Positions 8,295 through 26,002 are shown, counted from the stretch's first letter. The stretch is 36,744 nt of DNA from Asaia bogorensis (GCA_945869965.1 CAMBRC010000039.1:1-36744), one strand, 5' to 3'. The notes: generated by a model not told the origin, from the sequence alone. Numbers and translations are program-made.

Positions 8295-8858
8295 TTGGAC
8301 CGTACGGAGAAGCACGCGTTCGTCGCCTCGCTCGCGACGGTGTTCGCCGAGACGTCCATGGTCGTGGTCACCCAGAATAACGGGTTGAACGTGGCCGATG
8401 TGACGAATTTGCGCCGCCGCATGCGTGAAGCGGGTGCTACCTACAAGGTTGCGAAGAACCGCCTGGCCCTCCTCGCCCTGGATGGGACCCGCTTTGATGG
8501 CATCGCGCCGCTGCTGAAGGGACCGACCGCGCTTGCGTGGGCCCGGGACCCGGTGGCTGTGGCGAAGGTTGCTGTCGAGTTCGCCAGAACCAACGATAAG
8601 TTCGTGGTGCTCGGTGGGGCGCTTGGAAACCAGATGCTCGATGCATCCGGGATCAAGGCGCTGTCCGAGCTGCCGTCGCTGGATGCGCTGCGTGCCAACT
8701 TCCTGGGGCTGCTTGCCGCCCCGGCGACGCGGATCGCGAGCATTCTCCAGGCGCCGGGCGGACAGATCGCGCGGGTTCTTGCGGCTTACGCCCGAAAGGA
8801 CGAAGCGGCGAACGATGGGGCGGCCCAAGATGGGGCAACCGAGGACGAGGCGGCCTGA
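8295..8858 (+). CDS. rplJ: 50S ribosomal protein L10
   Basis: A 187-residue base of the L12 stalk; it anchors L12 dimers to the ribosome and, with L12, acts as translational repressor of its own operon in known cases. I chose the TTG at 8295 because GGAG lies seven bases upstream and translation then begins MDRTEKHAFVASLATVF, the usual N-terminus. Earlier in-frame starts would add about 59 non-homologous residues. Conserved stretches are AGATYKVAKNRLA, LLKGPTALAW, KFVVLGGAL and the C-terminal QAPGGQIARVLAAYA helix that binds L12. An acidic tail (NDGAAQDGATEDEAA) makes it slightly longer than usual. A TTG start in so highly expressed a gene is uncommon. Confidence 0.95.
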   Translation: MDRTEKHAFVASLATVFAETSMVVVTQNNGLNVADVTNLRRRMREAGATYKVAKNRLALLALDGTRFDGIAPLLKGPTALAWARDPVAVAKVAVEFARTNDKFVVLGGALGNQMLDASGIKALSELPSLDALRANFLGLLAAPATRIASILQAPGGQIARVLAAYARKDEAANDGAAQDGATEDEAA

Positions 8859-8942
8859 CCGGCTGCATGCGCATTGTGAGTCGCAGGTCCACTGGGTGGG
8901 CTTGCTTGGAACCGACCAGAGACTAAGTTAAGGAATACAGAT

Positions 8943-9317
8943 ATGGCCGACCTCGCGAACCTTGTGGAGCAGCTGTCCAGCCTGACCGTGCTGGAGGCCG
9001 CCGAGCTGTCGAAGATGCTTGAAGAGAAGTGGGGCGTTTCCGCCGCTGCGCCGGCTGCGGCCGCTGCTCCGGTTGCCGCCGCCGCTGTTGCCGCGGTTGA
9101 AGAGCAGACCGAGTTCACCGTGATCCTTGCCACCGCCGGTGACAAGAAGATCAACGTGATCAAGGAAATCCGCACCATCACCGGCCTCGGCCTGAAGGAG
9201 GCCAAGGATCTGGTCGAGGGCGCGCCGAAGACCGTGAAGGAAAGCGTGAACAAGGAAGAAGCCGGCAAGATCAAGAAGGTGCTGGAAGAGGCTGGCGCGA
9301 CCGTTGAAATCAAATAA
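8943..9317 (+). CDS. rplL: 50S ribosomal protein L7/L12
   Basis: A 124-residue stalk protein, present in several copies, that recruits translation factors. The N-terminal dimerisation helices ([21 protein letters not shown]) are followed by an Ala/Pro hinge (about residues 37-56) and the compact C-terminal factor-binding domain with [17 protein letters not shown]. An AAGGAA ribosome-binding site precedes the ATG. It lies 84 bases after rplJ. Downstream, a strong hairpin separates it from rpoB. Confidence 0.98.
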   Translation: MADLANLVEQLSSLTVLEAAELSKMLEEKWGVSAAAPAAAAAPVAAAAVAAVEEQTEFTVILATAGDKKINVIKEIRTITGLGLKEAKDLVEGAPKTVKESVNKEEAGKIKKVLEEAGATVEIK

Positions 9318-9376
9318 CGGCGCGACATCGAGTGAGCTGACGCGCGACCGCAAGGCCGCGCACCTGCGCTGAACGG

Positions 9377-9411
9377 ACGGAGGTCACCCCCGGAAGGGGT
9401 GCGGCCTCCGT
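9377..9411 (+). terminator. Hairpin in the rplL-rpoB gap, candidate attenuator or RNA processing site
   Basis: ACGGAGG (9377-9383) pairs with CCTCCGT (9405-9411). Inside it, ACCCC (9386-9390) pairs with GGGGT (9396-9400). No T-run follows, so it is not a full intrinsic terminator. In Escherichia coli the same gap holds an attenuator and an RNase III site that lower rpoBC expression relative to rplL; the position here is equivalent, but the function is inferred. Confidence 0.5.
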
Positions 9412-9507
9412 TCGCATCGGCGTTGCTGATGGCGATATTGACGGCTGGCCCCGCGATTTTGGGTGCCGGCTGGGACTAATGACTGACCAACTGTGCAGGA
9501 CACGGGC

Positions 9508-13680
<4,173 letters not shown>

Positions 13681-13697
13681 GACGAACGAAGCACAGG

Positions 13698-13810
13698 GCA
13701 AGGAAGAGCGTTCTTTTTTGAAAAAAAGAACCAAAAAACTTTTATCCTAAAGCGAGTGGATGAAAGTCTTTTTGCTTCTTTTTCTACAGAAAAAGAAGAA
13801 TCTTCCTTGC
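13698..13810. repeat. AT-rich multi-hairpin element, copy 2, with terminal inverted repeats (rpoB-rpoC gap)
   Basis: The outer ends are perfect 9-base inverted repeats, GCAAGGAAG (13698-13706) and CTTCCTTGC (13802-13810). Inside are hairpin A (13710-13731), stem B (13732-13742 with 13763-13774) and hairpin C (13775-13798). Arms A and C are identical to copy 1 at 7854-7964. Only the loop of C (AC here, TC in copy 1) and the interior of B differ. This pattern of conserved stems and free loops fits a small non-autonomous mobile element or a structured RNA. It sits between two genes whose products must be made in equal amounts. Confidence 0.8.
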
Positions 13811-13854
13811 TTGGTCTTTGACTGCTGCCCACTGACTCCTGAAAAGGTGACGGC

Positions 13855-18018
<4,164 letters not shown>

Positions 18019-18044
18019 CTGCCTGGACTGAGCGTTGCTTTGCC

Positions 18045-18084
18045 GGGGGTGGAAGAGGGAGAGCCTCTTCCGCCCCCGTTTTTT
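18045..18084 (+). terminator. Intrinsic terminator after rpoC
   Basis: A 14-base-pair stem joins GGGGGTGGAAGAGG (18045-18058) and CCTCTTCCGCCCCC (18064-18077), with a five-base loop and one G-T pair. Six T residues follow at 18079-18084. It is the clearest intrinsic terminator in the window and implies that rpsL is transcribed from its own promoter. Confidence 0.9.
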
Positions 18085-18492
18085 GTGCACGGTTTCAGAG
18101 TTGCCAAGGATTGCCTGGGCGCACGACGGCCACGCTTGGGATGCATGGCGCGGATGGCAAATTCCTCGCCTTGTGGCTGCGCTGCGCTTGACTTGAACGG
18201 GTATCGCCCGTAGGTATCGCCCCCTCGGCCGGTCCTGCCAAGGGTTCGGTCGGAAGGTGTTTTGTAGATACCGGATGTGTGTGGTGCCGCCCCGGCAGAG
18301 TTTGGGGCTCAGGCCTCATTCAGGTCGACCCCCGCAGAGTGGCAAGTTCGCCGGCTGTGGGGCTTGCTTATGGCGTATCGTGCCTAAACTTCGGGGCAGT
18401 GCCTTTTGCGGGCGCTCCGTTTGCGACGTTGGATTTATGAGGATCTCGGGCGCGCTGTCTGGGTTTCGCTGTCAGGATCGGAAAGAGGGTCT
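18085..18492 (+). promoter_or_regulatory. Upstream region of the rpsL block with a candidate promoter
   Basis: About 410 bases without a supported gene follow the rpoC terminator, so the promoter for rpsL-rpsG-tuf and perhaps the S10 genes should be here. The best candidate I see is TTGACT (18188-18193), 17 bases, TAGGTA (18211-18216). The -35 box is good and the -10 box poor, and it would give a leader of about 270 bases. No transporter, tRNA or small gene is recognisable. Confidence 0.35.
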
Positions 18493-18864
18493 ATGCCGAC
18501 CATCAACCAGTTGATCGCCTCGGGCCGGGTTCCCGCCCGGGTCCGCAACAAGGTTCCCGCGCTGCAGGGATGCCCGCAGAAGCGTGGTGTGTGCACGCGC
18601 GTCTACACCACAACCCCGAAGAAGCCGAACTCGGCGTTGCGTAAGGTTGCAAAGGTGCGCCTTACCAATGGGTTTGAAGTGGTGAGCTATATCCCCGGTG
18701 AAGGCCACAACCTGCAGGAGCACAGCGTCGTGCTGATCCGCGGCGGGCGCGTGAAGGATCTTCCGGGTGTGCGTTACCACATTCTGCGTGGTGTGCTGGA
18801 TACCCAGGGTATCGCCAAGCGTCGTAAGCGCCGGTCGCTTTACGGCGCGAAGCGGCCGAAGTAA
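18493..18864 (+). CDS. rpsL: 30S ribosomal protein S12
   Basis: A 123-residue decoding-centre protein. MPTINQLI marks the start; an in-frame ATG at 18406 would add 29 unrelated residues. The streptomycin-related positions are wild type: Lys43/Lys44 in [11 protein letters not shown], and Lys88 followed by Asp89 (methylthiolation site) in [12 protein letters not shown]. It is the first gene of its transcript, with rpsG starting 12 bases after its stop. Confidence 0.98.
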   Translation: MPTINQLIASGRVPARVRNKVPALQGCPQKRGVCTRVYTTTPKKPNSALRKVAKVRLTNGFEVVSYIPGEGHNLQEHSVVLIRGGRVKDLPGVRYHILRGVLDTQGIAKRRKRRSLYGAKRPK

Positions 18865-18876
18865 GGAGAGGGCGAG

Positions 18877-19353
18877 ATGAGCCGCCGCCGCCGCGCCGTT
18901 AAGCGCGAAATTCTGCCCGACGCCAAGTTCGGCGACGTTGTGATCACGCGTTTCATGAACGCGCTGATGTATGACGGCAAGAAGTCGTCCGCCGAGACCA
19001 TTGTGTACGGTGCGCTGGATGTGATGAAGCGCCGTGGTGGCAACGCCGCCGACCCGGTGCGGATGTTCCACGAGGCGCTGGATAACGTGAAGCCGGCTGT
19101 TGAGGTGCGTTCCCGCCGGGTTGGCGGCGCGACCTACCAGGTTCCGGTCGAGGTTCGTGCCGAGCGCCGTCAGGCACTGGCGATTCGCTGGATCATCGAC
19201 TCGGCGCGCAAGCGTGGTGAGCACACGATGGAAGAGCGGCTTTCCAACGAGCTGTTCGATGCGGTCAACAACCGCGGCTCAGCGGTGAAGAAGCGCGAAG
19301 ACACGCATCGCATGGCCGAGGCAAACAAGGCGTTCAGCCATTATCGCTGGTGA
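18877..19353 (+). CDS. rpsG: 30S ribosomal protein S7
   Basis: A 158-residue primary binder of the 16S rRNA 3' major domain, located near the E site. It starts [15 protein letters not shown]; conserved parts include [44 protein letters not shown] and the C-terminal [23 protein letters not shown] precedes the ATG. The expected next gene, fusA (EF-G), is absent: tuf follows after 79 bases. Confidence 0.98.
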   Translation: MSRRRRAVKREILPDAKFGDVVITRFMNALMYDGKKSSAETIVYGALDVMKRRGGNAADPVRMFHEALDNVKPAVEVRSRRVGGATYQVPVEVRAERRQALAIRWIIDSARKRGEHTMEERLSNELFDAVNNRGSAVKKREDTHRMAEANKAFSHYRW

Positions 19354-19432
19354 CAACGGGCGCTGGTAACGGCGTCGACCAGGACCAGATCCCCACACCC
19401 CGGAACAGAAATCGGGCACGGAGAATACCACG

Positions 19433-20620
19433 ATGGGTAAGGCTAAATTCGAGCGGAACAAGCCGCACTGCAACATTGGCACCATTGGTCACGTCGACCA
19501 TGGCAAGACATCGCTGACCGCCGCGATCACCAAGATCCTGGCGAGGTCCGGTGGCGCCACGTACACCGCCTACGACCAGATCGACAAGGCTCCCGAGGAG
19601 CGCGCGCGCGGCATCACCATCTCCACCGCCCATGTGGAGTATGAGACGAAGAACCGCCATTATGCGCATGTCGACTGTCCCGGCCACGCCGACTATGTGA
19701 AGAACATGATCACCGGTGCGGCGCAGATGGATGGTGCGATCCTGGTCGTGTCGGCCACCGACGGACCGATGCCGCAGACGCGCGAACACATCCTGCTTGC
19801 TCGCCAGGTTGGCGTGCCGGCGTTGGTGGTGTTCCTGAACAAGTGCGACATCGCCGACCCCGAGTTGCTCGAACTCGTCGAGATGGAGCTGCGCGAACTG
19901 CTGACCAGCTATAACTACCCGGGCGACGATATTCCGATCATCCAGGGCTCGGCCGTCTGCGCGCTGAACGATACCCAGCCGGTACTCGGCGAAGAGGCGA
20001 TCATCAAGTTGATGGAGGCGGTTGACTCGTACATCCCGCAGCCGGAACGCGACATCGACAAGCCGTTCCTGATGCCGGTGGAAGACGTGTTCTCGATTTC
20101 CGGCCGCGGCACCGTGGTGACCGGGCGTGTCGAGCGCGGCATCGTGAAGGTGGGCGAGGAGGTCGAGATCGTCGGCCTGAAGAACACCGTCAAGACCATC
20201 GTCACCGGCGTTGAGATGTTCCGCAAGTTGCTGGATCAGGGCCAGGCCGGCGATAACATCGGCGCACTGCTGCGCGGCACCAAGCGTGAAGACGTCGAGC
20301 GCGGCCAGGTTCTGGCCAAGCCGGGCTCGATCACCCCGCACACCAAGTTCAAGGCCGAGAGCTACATCCTGACGAAGGAAGAGGGCGGGCGCCATACACC
20401 GTTCTTCACCAACTATCGCCCGCAGTTCTACTTCCGCACCACCGACGTGACCGGCATTGTCCAGTTGCCCGAGGGTGTTGAGATGGTGATGCCCGGCGAC
20501 AACGTCTCGATGGATGTTGAGCTGATCGCGCCGATCGCCATGGATGAAGGCCTGCGCTTCGCCATTCGTGAAGGTGGCCGCACCGTCGGCGCCGGCGTGG
20601 TGGCCAAGATCGTCGCCTGA
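19433..20620 (+). CDS. tuf: Translation elongation factor Tu
   Basis: A 395-residue GTPase that delivers aminoacyl-tRNA to the ribosomal A site. The G1 motif GHVDHGKT is at residues 19-26, the switch I region ERARGITI near 57-63, the G3 motif DCPGH at 81-85 (catalytic His85), and NKCD at 136-139. Domains 2 and 3 follow, with [17 protein letters not shown] and the C-terminal [17 protein letters not shown] ribosome-binding site precedes the ATG. It lies directly after rpsG and before rpsJ, so it bridges the str and S10 clusters. Another tuf copy elsewhere is common but cannot be judged. Confidence 0.98.
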   Translation: MGKAKFERNKPHCNIGTIGHVDHGKTSLTAAITKILARSGGATYTAYDQIDKAPEERARGITISTAHVEYETKNRHYAHVDCPGHADYVKNMITGAAQMDGAILVVSATDGPMPQTREHILLARQVGVPALVVFLNKCDIADPELLELVEMELRELLTSYNYPGDDIPIIQGSAVCALNDTQPVLGEEAIIKLMEAVDSYIPQPERDIDKPFLMPVEDVFSISGRGTVVTGRVERGIVKVGEEVEIVGLKNTVKTIVTGVEMFRKLLDQGQAGDNIGALLRGTKREDVERGQVLAKPGSITPHTKFKAESYILTKEEGGRHTPFFTNYRPQFYFRTTDVTGIVQLPEGVEMVMPGDNVSMDVELIAPIAMDEGLRFAIREGGRTVGAGVVAKIVA

Positions 20621-20634
20621 TCTATGTGGTACCT

Positions 20635-20659
20635 CGCGTCGGGACCCGTTCCCGGCGCG
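20635..20659 (+). promoter_or_regulatory. Hairpin in the tuf-rpsJ gap
   Basis: CGCGTCGGGA (20635-20644) pairs with TCCCGGCGCG (20650-20659) around a CCCGT loop, with one G-T pair. No T-run follows. It could act as a 3' stabiliser for tuf mRNA or as a processing point between the str and S10 parts of a read-through transcript. The remaining bases up to rpsJ at 20725 show no clear promoter. Confidence 0.5.
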
Positions 20660-20724
20660 GACCATGGCAGACTATCGCTGACGCCGCCTGAGACTGACGA
20701 CTATCCGCTGATCGGAACTGACTG

Positions 20725-21033
20725 ATGGACAACCAGAACATCCGCATCCGCCTTAAGGCGTACGATCATCGCGTGCTGGACAACAGCACGAAGGAGATCG
20801 TGAACACCGCAAAGCGCACGGGTGCACAGATCCGCGGGCCGATTCCTCTGCCTACGCATATCGAGCGCTTCACGGTGAACCGCTCGCCGCATGTGGACAA
20901 GAAGAGCCGCGAGCAGTTCGAGATCCGCACCCATCGTCGCCTGCTCGATATTGTGGACCCCACCCCGCAGACCGTTGATGCGCTGATGAAGCTTGATCTC
21001 GCGGCGGGCGTTGACGTCGAGATCAAGCTCTAA
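20725..21033 (+). CDS. rpsJ: 30S ribosomal protein S10
   Basis: A 102-residue protein of the 30S head; in known systems it also acts with NusB in antitermination. It contains [14 protein letters not shown], the extended-loop region with GPIPLPT, and the [17 protein letters not shown] stretch. Length is normal. It is the first gene of the S10 cluster. The 96-base gap after it holds two hairpins before rplC. Confidence 0.98.
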   Translation: MDNQNIRIRLKAYDHRVLDNSTKEIVNTAKRTGAQIRGPIPLPTHIERFTVNRSPHVDKKSREQFEIRTHRRLLDIVDPTPQTVDALMKLDLAAGVDVEIKL

Positions 21034-21046
21034 AAGACTCACCCTG

Positions 21047-21111
21047 GTCCGGGCCGTGTCCGGACTTCGTTTTGGCCTATGAGCCCCGCCCGCTGACTAT
21101 CCGGGGGGCTC
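21047..21111 (+). promoter_or_regulatory. Two hairpins in the rpsJ-rplC gap
   Basis: GTCCGG (21047-21052) pairs with CCGGAC (21060-21065) and is followed by TTCGTTTT, a weak terminator-like tail. GAGCCCC (21081-21087) pairs with GGGGCTC (21105-21111), ending about nine bases before the rplC ribosome-binding region. The pair could be an attenuator or a translational control point. L4-mediated control of the S10 operon is known in gamma-proteobacteria at a different position, upstream of rpsJ. Confidence 0.4.
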
Positions 21112-21129
21112 CTCTAGGAACGGAAGAAA

Positions 21130-21813
21130 ATGCGTACAGGATTACTGGCGAAGAAGCTGGGCATGACCCGGATCTTCAAGGATGACGGCACGCACGTGCC
21201 GGTCACCGTTCTGCATATCGACCAGCTGCAGGTTGTCGCTGCCCGCACCGAAGAGAAGGACGGCTATACCGCCGTCCAGCTCGGATGGGGCAAGGCAAAG
21301 GTCAAGAACGTCTCGCAGCCGAACAAGGGGCATTTCGCCAAGGCGAAGGTCGAGCCCAAGGCGAAGCTCGCCGAGTTCCGGGTTGACGCCGATGCACTGC
21401 TCGAACCGGGCGCCACATTGTCTGCCGCGCATTTTGTCGTCGGCCAGATTGTGGACGTTAGCGGGACCACGAAGGGCAAGGGCTTTGCCGGTGCGATGAA
21501 GCGCTGGAACTTCTCCGGTCTCGAGGCGAGCCACGGCGTGTCCGTGAGCCATCGTTCGCATGGCTCGACCGGCAATCGTCAGGATCCCGGCAAGACCTTC
21601 AAGAACAAGAAAATGGCGGGCCATCTCGGGGCCGAGCGGATCACGACCCAGAACCTCGAGGTAGCACTTGTCGATGCCGCGAAGGGGCTGCTGATGATCA
21701 AGGGGGCCGTACCTGGCGCAAAGGGCGGCTACGTGCTGGTGCGCGACGCCGTCAAGAAGACGCGCCACGCCGAGGCGCCATTCCCGGCCGGCCTCATCGA
21801 GGTTGGGGGCTGA
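21130..21813 (+). CDS. rplC: 50S ribosomal protein L3
   Basis: A 227-residue early-assembly protein whose loop reaches the peptidyl transferase centre. It starts [16 protein letters not shown]. The [15 protein letters not shown] segment and [15 protein letters not shown] are present; Gln151 is the usual PrmB methylation site. GGAACGGAAG precedes the ATG. The stop lies four bases before rplD, so the two are coupled. Confidence 0.98.
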   Translation: MRTGLLAKKLGMTRIFKDDGTHVPVTVLHIDQLQVVAARTEEKDGYTAVQLGWGKAKVKNVSQPNKGHFAKAKVEPKAKLAEFRVDADALLEPGATLSAAHFVVGQIVDVSGTTKGKGFAGAMKRWNFSGLEASHGVSVSHRSHGSTGNRQDPGKTFKNKKMAGHLGAERITTQNLEVALVDAAKGLLMIKGAVPGAKGGYVLVRDAVKKTRHAEAPFPAGLIEVGG

Positions 21814-21817
21814 GACC

Positions 21818-22495
21818 ATGCAGATCGACATCAAGACCCTCGACAATACTTCCGCCGGCTCGACCGAGTTGCCGGACGAGTATTTCGCCGCTACCCCGCG
21901 CGCCGACATCATGGCCCGCGTGGTGCATTGGCAGCAGGCCAAGCGCCGCGCCGGGACCCACAAGGTCAAGGGCATGGGCGAGGTTCGCGGTACCACGAAG
22001 AAGCCCTATAAGCAGAAGGGCACGGGCAACGCCCGCCAAGGCAGCCTGCGCGCGCCGCAGTACCGCGGCGGTGGTGCCGTGCACGGCCCGGTGGTGCGGT
22101 CGCATGGCTATGACCTGCCGAAGAAAGTACGTCGCCTCGGCCTGATCTCGGCGCTCTCACAGAAGCAGCGTGACGGCAAGCTAGTCGTGCTCGATGCGGC
22201 CGCAGGCGGTTCGGGCAAGACCCGCGACCTGAAGGCGAAGTTGATCGCGCTGGGCTGGAAGTCGGTCCTGGTGGTGGATCACACCGTCGACCAGGGGTTC
22301 CTGCAAGCCAGCCGCAACATCATCGGTATTGATGTGCTGCCGACGGTGGGCGCCAACGTCTATGACATTCTGGCGCACGACGTACTGGCGATCACCACGG
22401 CAGGGATCGAAGGGCTGAAAGCGCGCCTGGCCGGGAATGGCGGGGCAAGCGACGCTGCCAAGGGAGCCCAGTCCTCTCAGGGAGTCGTGGCATGA
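21818..22495 (+). CDS. rplD: 50S ribosomal protein L4
   Basis: A 225-residue protein lining the exit tunnel through its extended loop. The conserved loop is visible as [19 protein letters not shown] followed by GGGAVHGP. I use the ATG at 21818; a TTG 15 bases upstream overlaps rplC and is less likely. The C-terminal domain carries the [19 protein letters not shown] segment. The final codons overlap the rplW start (ATGA). In Escherichia coli, L4 represses the S10 operon. Confidence 0.97.
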   Translation: MQIDIKTLDNTSAGSTELPDEYFAATPRADIMARVVHWQQAKRRAGTHKVKGMGEVRGTTKKPYKQKGTGNARQGSLRAPQYRGGGAVHGPVVRSHGYDLPKKVRRLGLISALSQKQRDGKLVVLDAAAGGSGKTRDLKAKLIALGWKSVLVVDHTVDQGFLQASRNIIGIDVLPTVGANVYDILAHDVLAITTAGIEGLKARLAGNGGASDAAKGAQSSQGVVA

Positions 22496-22827
22496 GCGAG
22501 ACAAAGACCCAAGCCAAGCGCAAGCCGCAGCTATCGCGCGAGGCGATGTACAATATCATCCGCAACCCGGTTGTGACCGAGAAGGCGACGATCCTGAGCG
22601 AGCGCGGCCAGTTCGTGTTCCGCGTCGCGATCGACGCCAAGAAGCCTGAGATCAGGGCGGCGGTCGAGGGGCTGTTTGGCGTCAAGGTCACCGCGGTGAA
22701 CACGTTGATCAGCAAGGGCAAGACCAAGCGCTTCCGTGGCCGCCCCGGTGTGCGGTCGGATGTCAAGAAGGCGTATGTCACCCTGGCGGAGGGGCAGTCG
22801 ATCGACCTCTCCACCGGCCTGGCATGA
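22492..22827 (+). CDS. rplW: 50S ribosomal protein L23
   Basis: A 111-residue protein at the tunnel exit, the docking site for trigger factor and SRP. The [12 protein letters not shown] motif and the [19 protein letters not shown] loop identify it. The N-terminus ([17 protein letters not shown]) is about ten residues longer than the shortest L23 proteins. It overlaps the rplD stop by four bases. Confidence 0.97.
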   Translation: MSETKTQAKRKPQLSREAMYNIIRNPVVTEKATILSERGQFVFRVAIDAKKPEIRAAVEGLFGVKVTAVNTLISKGKTKRFRGRPGVRSDVKKAYVTLAEGQSIDLSTGLA

Positions 22828-22843
22828 CGCAGGGATAGCGCAG

Positions 22844-23677
22844 ATGGCACTCAAGAACTTCAATCCGGTCACCCCGAGCCTGCGCGGCACGGTGCTGATC
22901 AGCCGCGCCGAGCTGTGGAAGGGCAAGCCACTCAAGGGCTTGACCGAGGGGCTCTCCTCTTCCGGCGGCCGCAACAACCACGGCCGAATCACCAGTCGCT
23001 TCCGTGGCGGCGGCCACAAGCAGTCCTATCGCCTCGTCGATTTCAAGCGCCGCAAGCGCGACATGCCGGCGGTGGTGCAGCGCCTCGAATACGACCCGAA
23101 CCGCACCGCCTTCATCGCATTGGTCAAGTACCAGGACGGCGAGCTAGCCTATATCCTGGCACCTCAACGCCTGAAGGCCGGCGACCAGGTGGTGGCCAGC
23201 GCCCGTGCCGATATCAAGCCGGGCAATGCGATGCCGCTCTCGGCCATCCCGGTGGGCACGATCGTGCACAACATCGAGATGAAGACCGGTGCTGGTGGAA
23301 AGATTGCCCGCGCCGCCGGGCAGTATGCCCAGCTGGTTGGCAAGGATGCTGGCTACGCGCAGATCAAGCTGATGTCCGGCGAGCTGCGCATGGTGCGCGG
23401 CGAGTGCATGGCCTCGATCGGCGCGGTGTCGAACCCCGACAACTCGAACCAAAGCCTGGGCAAGGCTGGCCGCTCGCGTTGGCTGGGCCGCAAGCCGCAT
23501 CAGCGTGGTGTCGTGATGAACCCGGTTGACCATCCGCACGGCGGCGGCGAGGGCCGCACCTCGGGGGGGCGCCATCCTGTCACCCCGTGGGGCAAGCCGA
23601 CCAAGGGTTACAAGACCCGGGTCAACAAGCGCACGGATCGGCTGATCATCCGCAGCCGCAACAAGGGCAAGGGCTGA
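22844..23677 (+). CDS. rplB: 50S ribosomal protein L2
   Basis: A 277-residue protein, among the most conserved in the large subunit, needed for subunit association and peptidyl transfer. It starts [15 protein letters not shown]. The [20 protein letters not shown] segment and the conserved loop with [16 protein letters not shown] (essential His) are intact. The frame extends upstream into rplW, but that start is not used: the AGGGATAGCGCAG segment before 22844 provides the binding site. Confidence 0.98.
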   Translation: MALKNFNPVTPSLRGTVLISRAELWKGKPLKGLTEGLSSSGGRNNHGRITSRFRGGGHKQSYRLVDFKRRKRDMPAVVQRLEYDPNRTAFIALVKYQDGELAYILAPQRLKAGDQVVASARADIKPGNAMPLSAIPVGTIVHNIEMKTGAGGKIARAAGQYAQLVGKDAGYAQIKLMSGELRMVRGECMASIGAVSNPDNSNQSLGKAGRSRWLGRKPHQRGVVMNPVDHPHGGGEGRTSGGRHPVTPWGKPTKGYKTRVNKRTDRLIIRSRNKGKG

Positions 23678-23681
23678 GGCC

Positions 23682-23960
23682 ATGACACGTTCCACCTGGA
23701 AAGGCCCGTTCGTCGACGGGTACCTGTTGAACAAGGCCGAAACGTCGCGCGCGACGGGCCGCAACGAGGTCATCAAGATCTGGTCGCGTCGCTCGACGAT
23801 CCTGCCGCAGTTCGTCGGCTTGGTCTTCGGTGTTTACAATGGCCACAAATTCCTGCCGGTGCAGGTGACCGAGAACATGGTCGGGCATAAGTTCGGTGAG
23901 TTCTCGCCGACCCGCACCTTCACCGGTCATTCATCGGACAAGAAGGCGAAGCGAGGCTGA
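23682..23960 (+). CDS. rpsS: 30S ribosomal protein S19
   Basis: A 92-residue protein of the 30S head that contacts S13 and the A-site tRNA region. It has [31 protein letters not shown] and the [13 protein letters not shown] segment. It begins four bases after the rplB stop, and rplV starts one base after its own stop. Confidence 0.98.
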   Translation: MTRSTWKGPFVDGYLLNKAETSRATGRNEVIKIWSRRSTILPQFVGLVFGVYNGHKFLPVQVTENMVGHKFGEFSPTRTFTGHSSDKKAKRG

Positions 23961-23961
23961 C

Positions 23962-24360
23962 ATGAGCAAGCCGAAAACCCCGCGCGGCCTGGCTGATACC
24001 GAGGCACAGGCCGTCCTGAGCAACGTCCGCGTCAGCCCGCGCAAGCTGAACCTGGTCGCCGCGATGATCCGCAACAAGGGCGCGGCCGACGCTGTCGCAA
24101 CCCTGACCTTCAGCAAGCGCCGCATCGCCGGCACGGTGAAGAAGGCGTTGGAGAGTGCCATCGCCAATGCCGAGAACAACCATCAACTGGATGTCGACCG
24201 CTTGGTCGTCACCCGCGCCGAGGTTGGCAAGTCCGTCGTGATGCGTCGCTTTCACGCTCGCGGTCGCGGTCGCGCCTCGCGCATCGAAAAATGGTTCAGC
24301 CATCTGAAGATCGTGGTTGCCGAGCGCCAGCAGGCCGAAACCCAGAACGAGGCGGCATAA
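23962..24360 (+). CDS. rplV: 50S ribosomal protein L22
   Basis: A 132-residue protein whose beta hairpin lines the exit tunnel. It starts [20 protein letters not shown]; upstream in-frame starts lie inside rpsS and are rejected. Typical parts are [31 protein letters not shown] and the hairpin [17 protein letters not shown]. It lies three bases before rpsC. Confidence 0.98.
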   Translation: MSKPKTPRGLADTEAQAVLSNVRVSPRKLNLVAAMIRNKGAADAVATLTFSKRRIAGTVKKALESAIANAENNHQLDVDRLVVTRAEVGKSVVMRRFHARGRGRASRIEKWFSHLKIVVAERQQAETQNEAA

Positions 24361-24363
24361 CCG

Positions 24364-25041
24364 ATGGGTCATAAAGTTAATCCGATCGGGCTCCGGCTCG
24401 GCATCAACCGCACCTGGGATAGCCGCTGGTACGCCGGCGCCGATTATGCCAAGCTGCTGCATGACGACCTGAAGCTGCGCGCCCACCTTCGCAAGAAGTT
24501 GTCCGGCGCGGGCGTCTCGCGCGTGGTGATCGAACGTCCGGCCAAGAAGCCGCGCGTGACCATCTATGCCGCCCGCCCCGGCGTGGTGATTGGCAAGAAG
24601 GGCCAGGATATCGAGAACCTGCGCAAGGATCTCAGCAAGATGGCCAAGGGTGAGGTCTCGCTGAACATTGTCGAGATCCGCAAGCCCGAGATTGACGCCA
24701 CCCTGGTGGCCGAGAACATCGCCCAGCAGCTTGAGCGTCGCGTGGCGTTCCGCCGCGCCATGAAGCGTGCGGTGCAGTCGGCGATGCGCCTGGGTGCGCA
24801 GGGGATTCGGATCAATTGCGGTGGCCGCCTCGGCGGCGCCGAGATTGCTCGCGTCGAGTGGTATCGCGAAGGCCGCGTGCCGCTTCATACGCTGCGCGCT
24901 GATATCGACTTCGGCGTGGCAACGGCGAAGACCACCTATGGCACCTGTGGCGTGAAGGTCTGGATCTTCAAGGGCGAAATTCTCGTCCAGGATCCTCTCG
25001 CGCAGGACCGCCGGGCCGCCGAACAGGCGCCGCAGCGCTAA
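24364..25041 (+). CDS. rpsC: 30S ribosomal protein S3
   Basis: A 225-residue protein of the mRNA entry site with helicase-like function together with S4. It begins [16 protein letters not shown], followed by a KH domain with [17 protein letters not shown] and the C-terminal [18 protein letters not shown]. The tail is short and ends EQAPQR. It is tightly packed between rplV and rplP. Confidence 0.98.
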   Translation: MGHKVNPIGLRLGINRTWDSRWYAGADYAKLLHDDLKLRAHLRKKLSGAGVSRVVIERPAKKPRVTIYAARPGVVIGKKGQDIENLRKDLSKMAKGEVSLNIVEIRKPEIDATLVAENIAQQLERRVAFRRAMKRAVQSAMRLGAQGIRINCGGRLGGAEIARVEWYREGRVPLHTLRADIDFGVATAKTTYGTCGVKVWIFKGEILVQDPLAQDRRAAEQAPQR

Positions 25042-25053
25042 GGAATTCAGGCA

Positions 25054-25470
25054 ATGCTTTCTCCCAAGCGGACCAAGTACCGCAAGGCCCACAAGGGCCG
25101 CATCAAGGGCGTCGCCAAGGGCGGCACCGCGTTGAACTTTGGCGCCTTCGGCTTGAAGGCGCTGGAGCCAGAGCGGGTTACCGCCCGGCAGATCGAGTCC
25201 GCGCGCCGTGCTATCACACGCGCCATGCGCCGTGCTGGGCGCGTCTGGATCCGCATCTTCCCGGATGTGCCGGTGTCGCAGAAGCCAGCCGAAGTGCGCA
25301 TGGGCTCGGGCAAGGGCTCGCCCGAGTTCTGGGTGTGCCGCGTGAAGCCGGGCCGCATCATGTTCGAGATTGACGGCGTCGCGCCAGAGCTGGCCAAGGA
25401 AGCCCTCACGCTGGGTGCAGCCAAGCTGCCGATCAAGACGAAGTTCATCACCCGCATCGGAGACGCGTGA
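25054..25470 (+). CDS. rplP: 50S ribosomal protein L16
   Basis: A 138-residue protein near the A site that positions t[19 protein letters not shown] opens the protein. The Arg81-type hydroxylation region ([12 protein letters not shown]) and the C-terminal KLPIKTKFI are typical. rpmC starts one base after its stop. Confidence 0.98.
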   Translation: MLSPKRTKYRKAHKGRIKGVAKGGTALNFGAFGLKALEPERVTARQIESARRAITRAMRRAGRVWIRIFPDVPVSQKPAEVRMGSGKGSPEFWVCRVKPGRIMFEIDGVAPELAKEALTLGAAKLPIKTKFITRIGDA

Positions 25471-25471
25471 G

Positions 25472-25699
25472 ATGGCCAAGCAGACCAAGCCCGCCGACGT
25501 TCGCGGCAAGTCGCCTGACCAGCTTGCCACTCAGCTGCTGGATCTGCGCAAGGAGCAGTTCAACCTGCGCTTCCAGAAGGCGACCGGGCAGAACGAAGGC
25601 GTGGGTCGGGTCAAGGCGGTGCGCCGTGATATCGCGCGGGTCAAGACCATCATGACAGAACAGAAGCGCGCAGCGGCCTCGGCCGCGGTGAAGTCGTAA
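25472..25699 (+). CDS. rpmC: 50S ribosomal protein L29
   Basis: A 75-residue helical protein next to L23 at the tunnel exit. The core is [19 protein letters not shown] and [16 protein letters not shown]. The ATG at 25472 follows the rplP stop by one base; longer in-frame starts lie within rplP. It has an Ala-rich C-terminal tail. Confidence 0.96.
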   Translation: MAKQTKPADVRGKSPDQLATQLLDLRKEQFNLRFQKATGQNEGVGRVKAVRRDIARVKTIMTEQKRAAASAAVKS

Positions 25700-25712
25700 G
25701 GGAGTAGGGGCG

Positions 25713-25991
25713 ATGCCGAAGCGCGTCCTGATGGGTCAGGTGACCAGCGATAAGATGGACAAGACCGTAACGGTACTTGTTGCACGTCGCGTGATGCACC
25801 CGCTGTACAAGAAGTTCATCCGCCGCTCGAAGAACTATGCGGCGCATGACGAAGAGAACACCTGCAAGATCGGCGATACCGTGCGCATTGAAGAATGCCG
25901 TCCGATCAGCAAGCGCAAGACCTGGACCGTGGTCACGCGCAACGGCGAGCCGCTCGGCACGCCGGCTGACGCCGCACCGGCCCAGGCGTGA
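25713..25991 (+). CDS. rpsQ: 30S ribosomal protein S17
   Basis: A 92-residue OB-fold protein that binds 16S rRNA helix 11. It shows [21 protein letters not shown], the [19 protein letters not shown] segment and [14 protein letters not shown] short Ala/Pro tail ([11 protein letters not shown]) extends it. GGGAG precedes the start. Confidence 0.97.
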   Translation: MPKRVLMGQVTSDKMDKTVTVLVARRVMHPLYKKFIRRSKNYAAHDEENTCKIGDTVRIEECRPISKRKTWTVVTRNGEPLGTPADAAPAQA

Positions 25992-26002
25992 AGGGGCAGT
26001 AG

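Noticed and set aside
9493-9507. GTG start for rpoB five codons upstream
   Set aside because: The ATG at 9508 has AGGA at proper spacing and gives the usual N-terminus.
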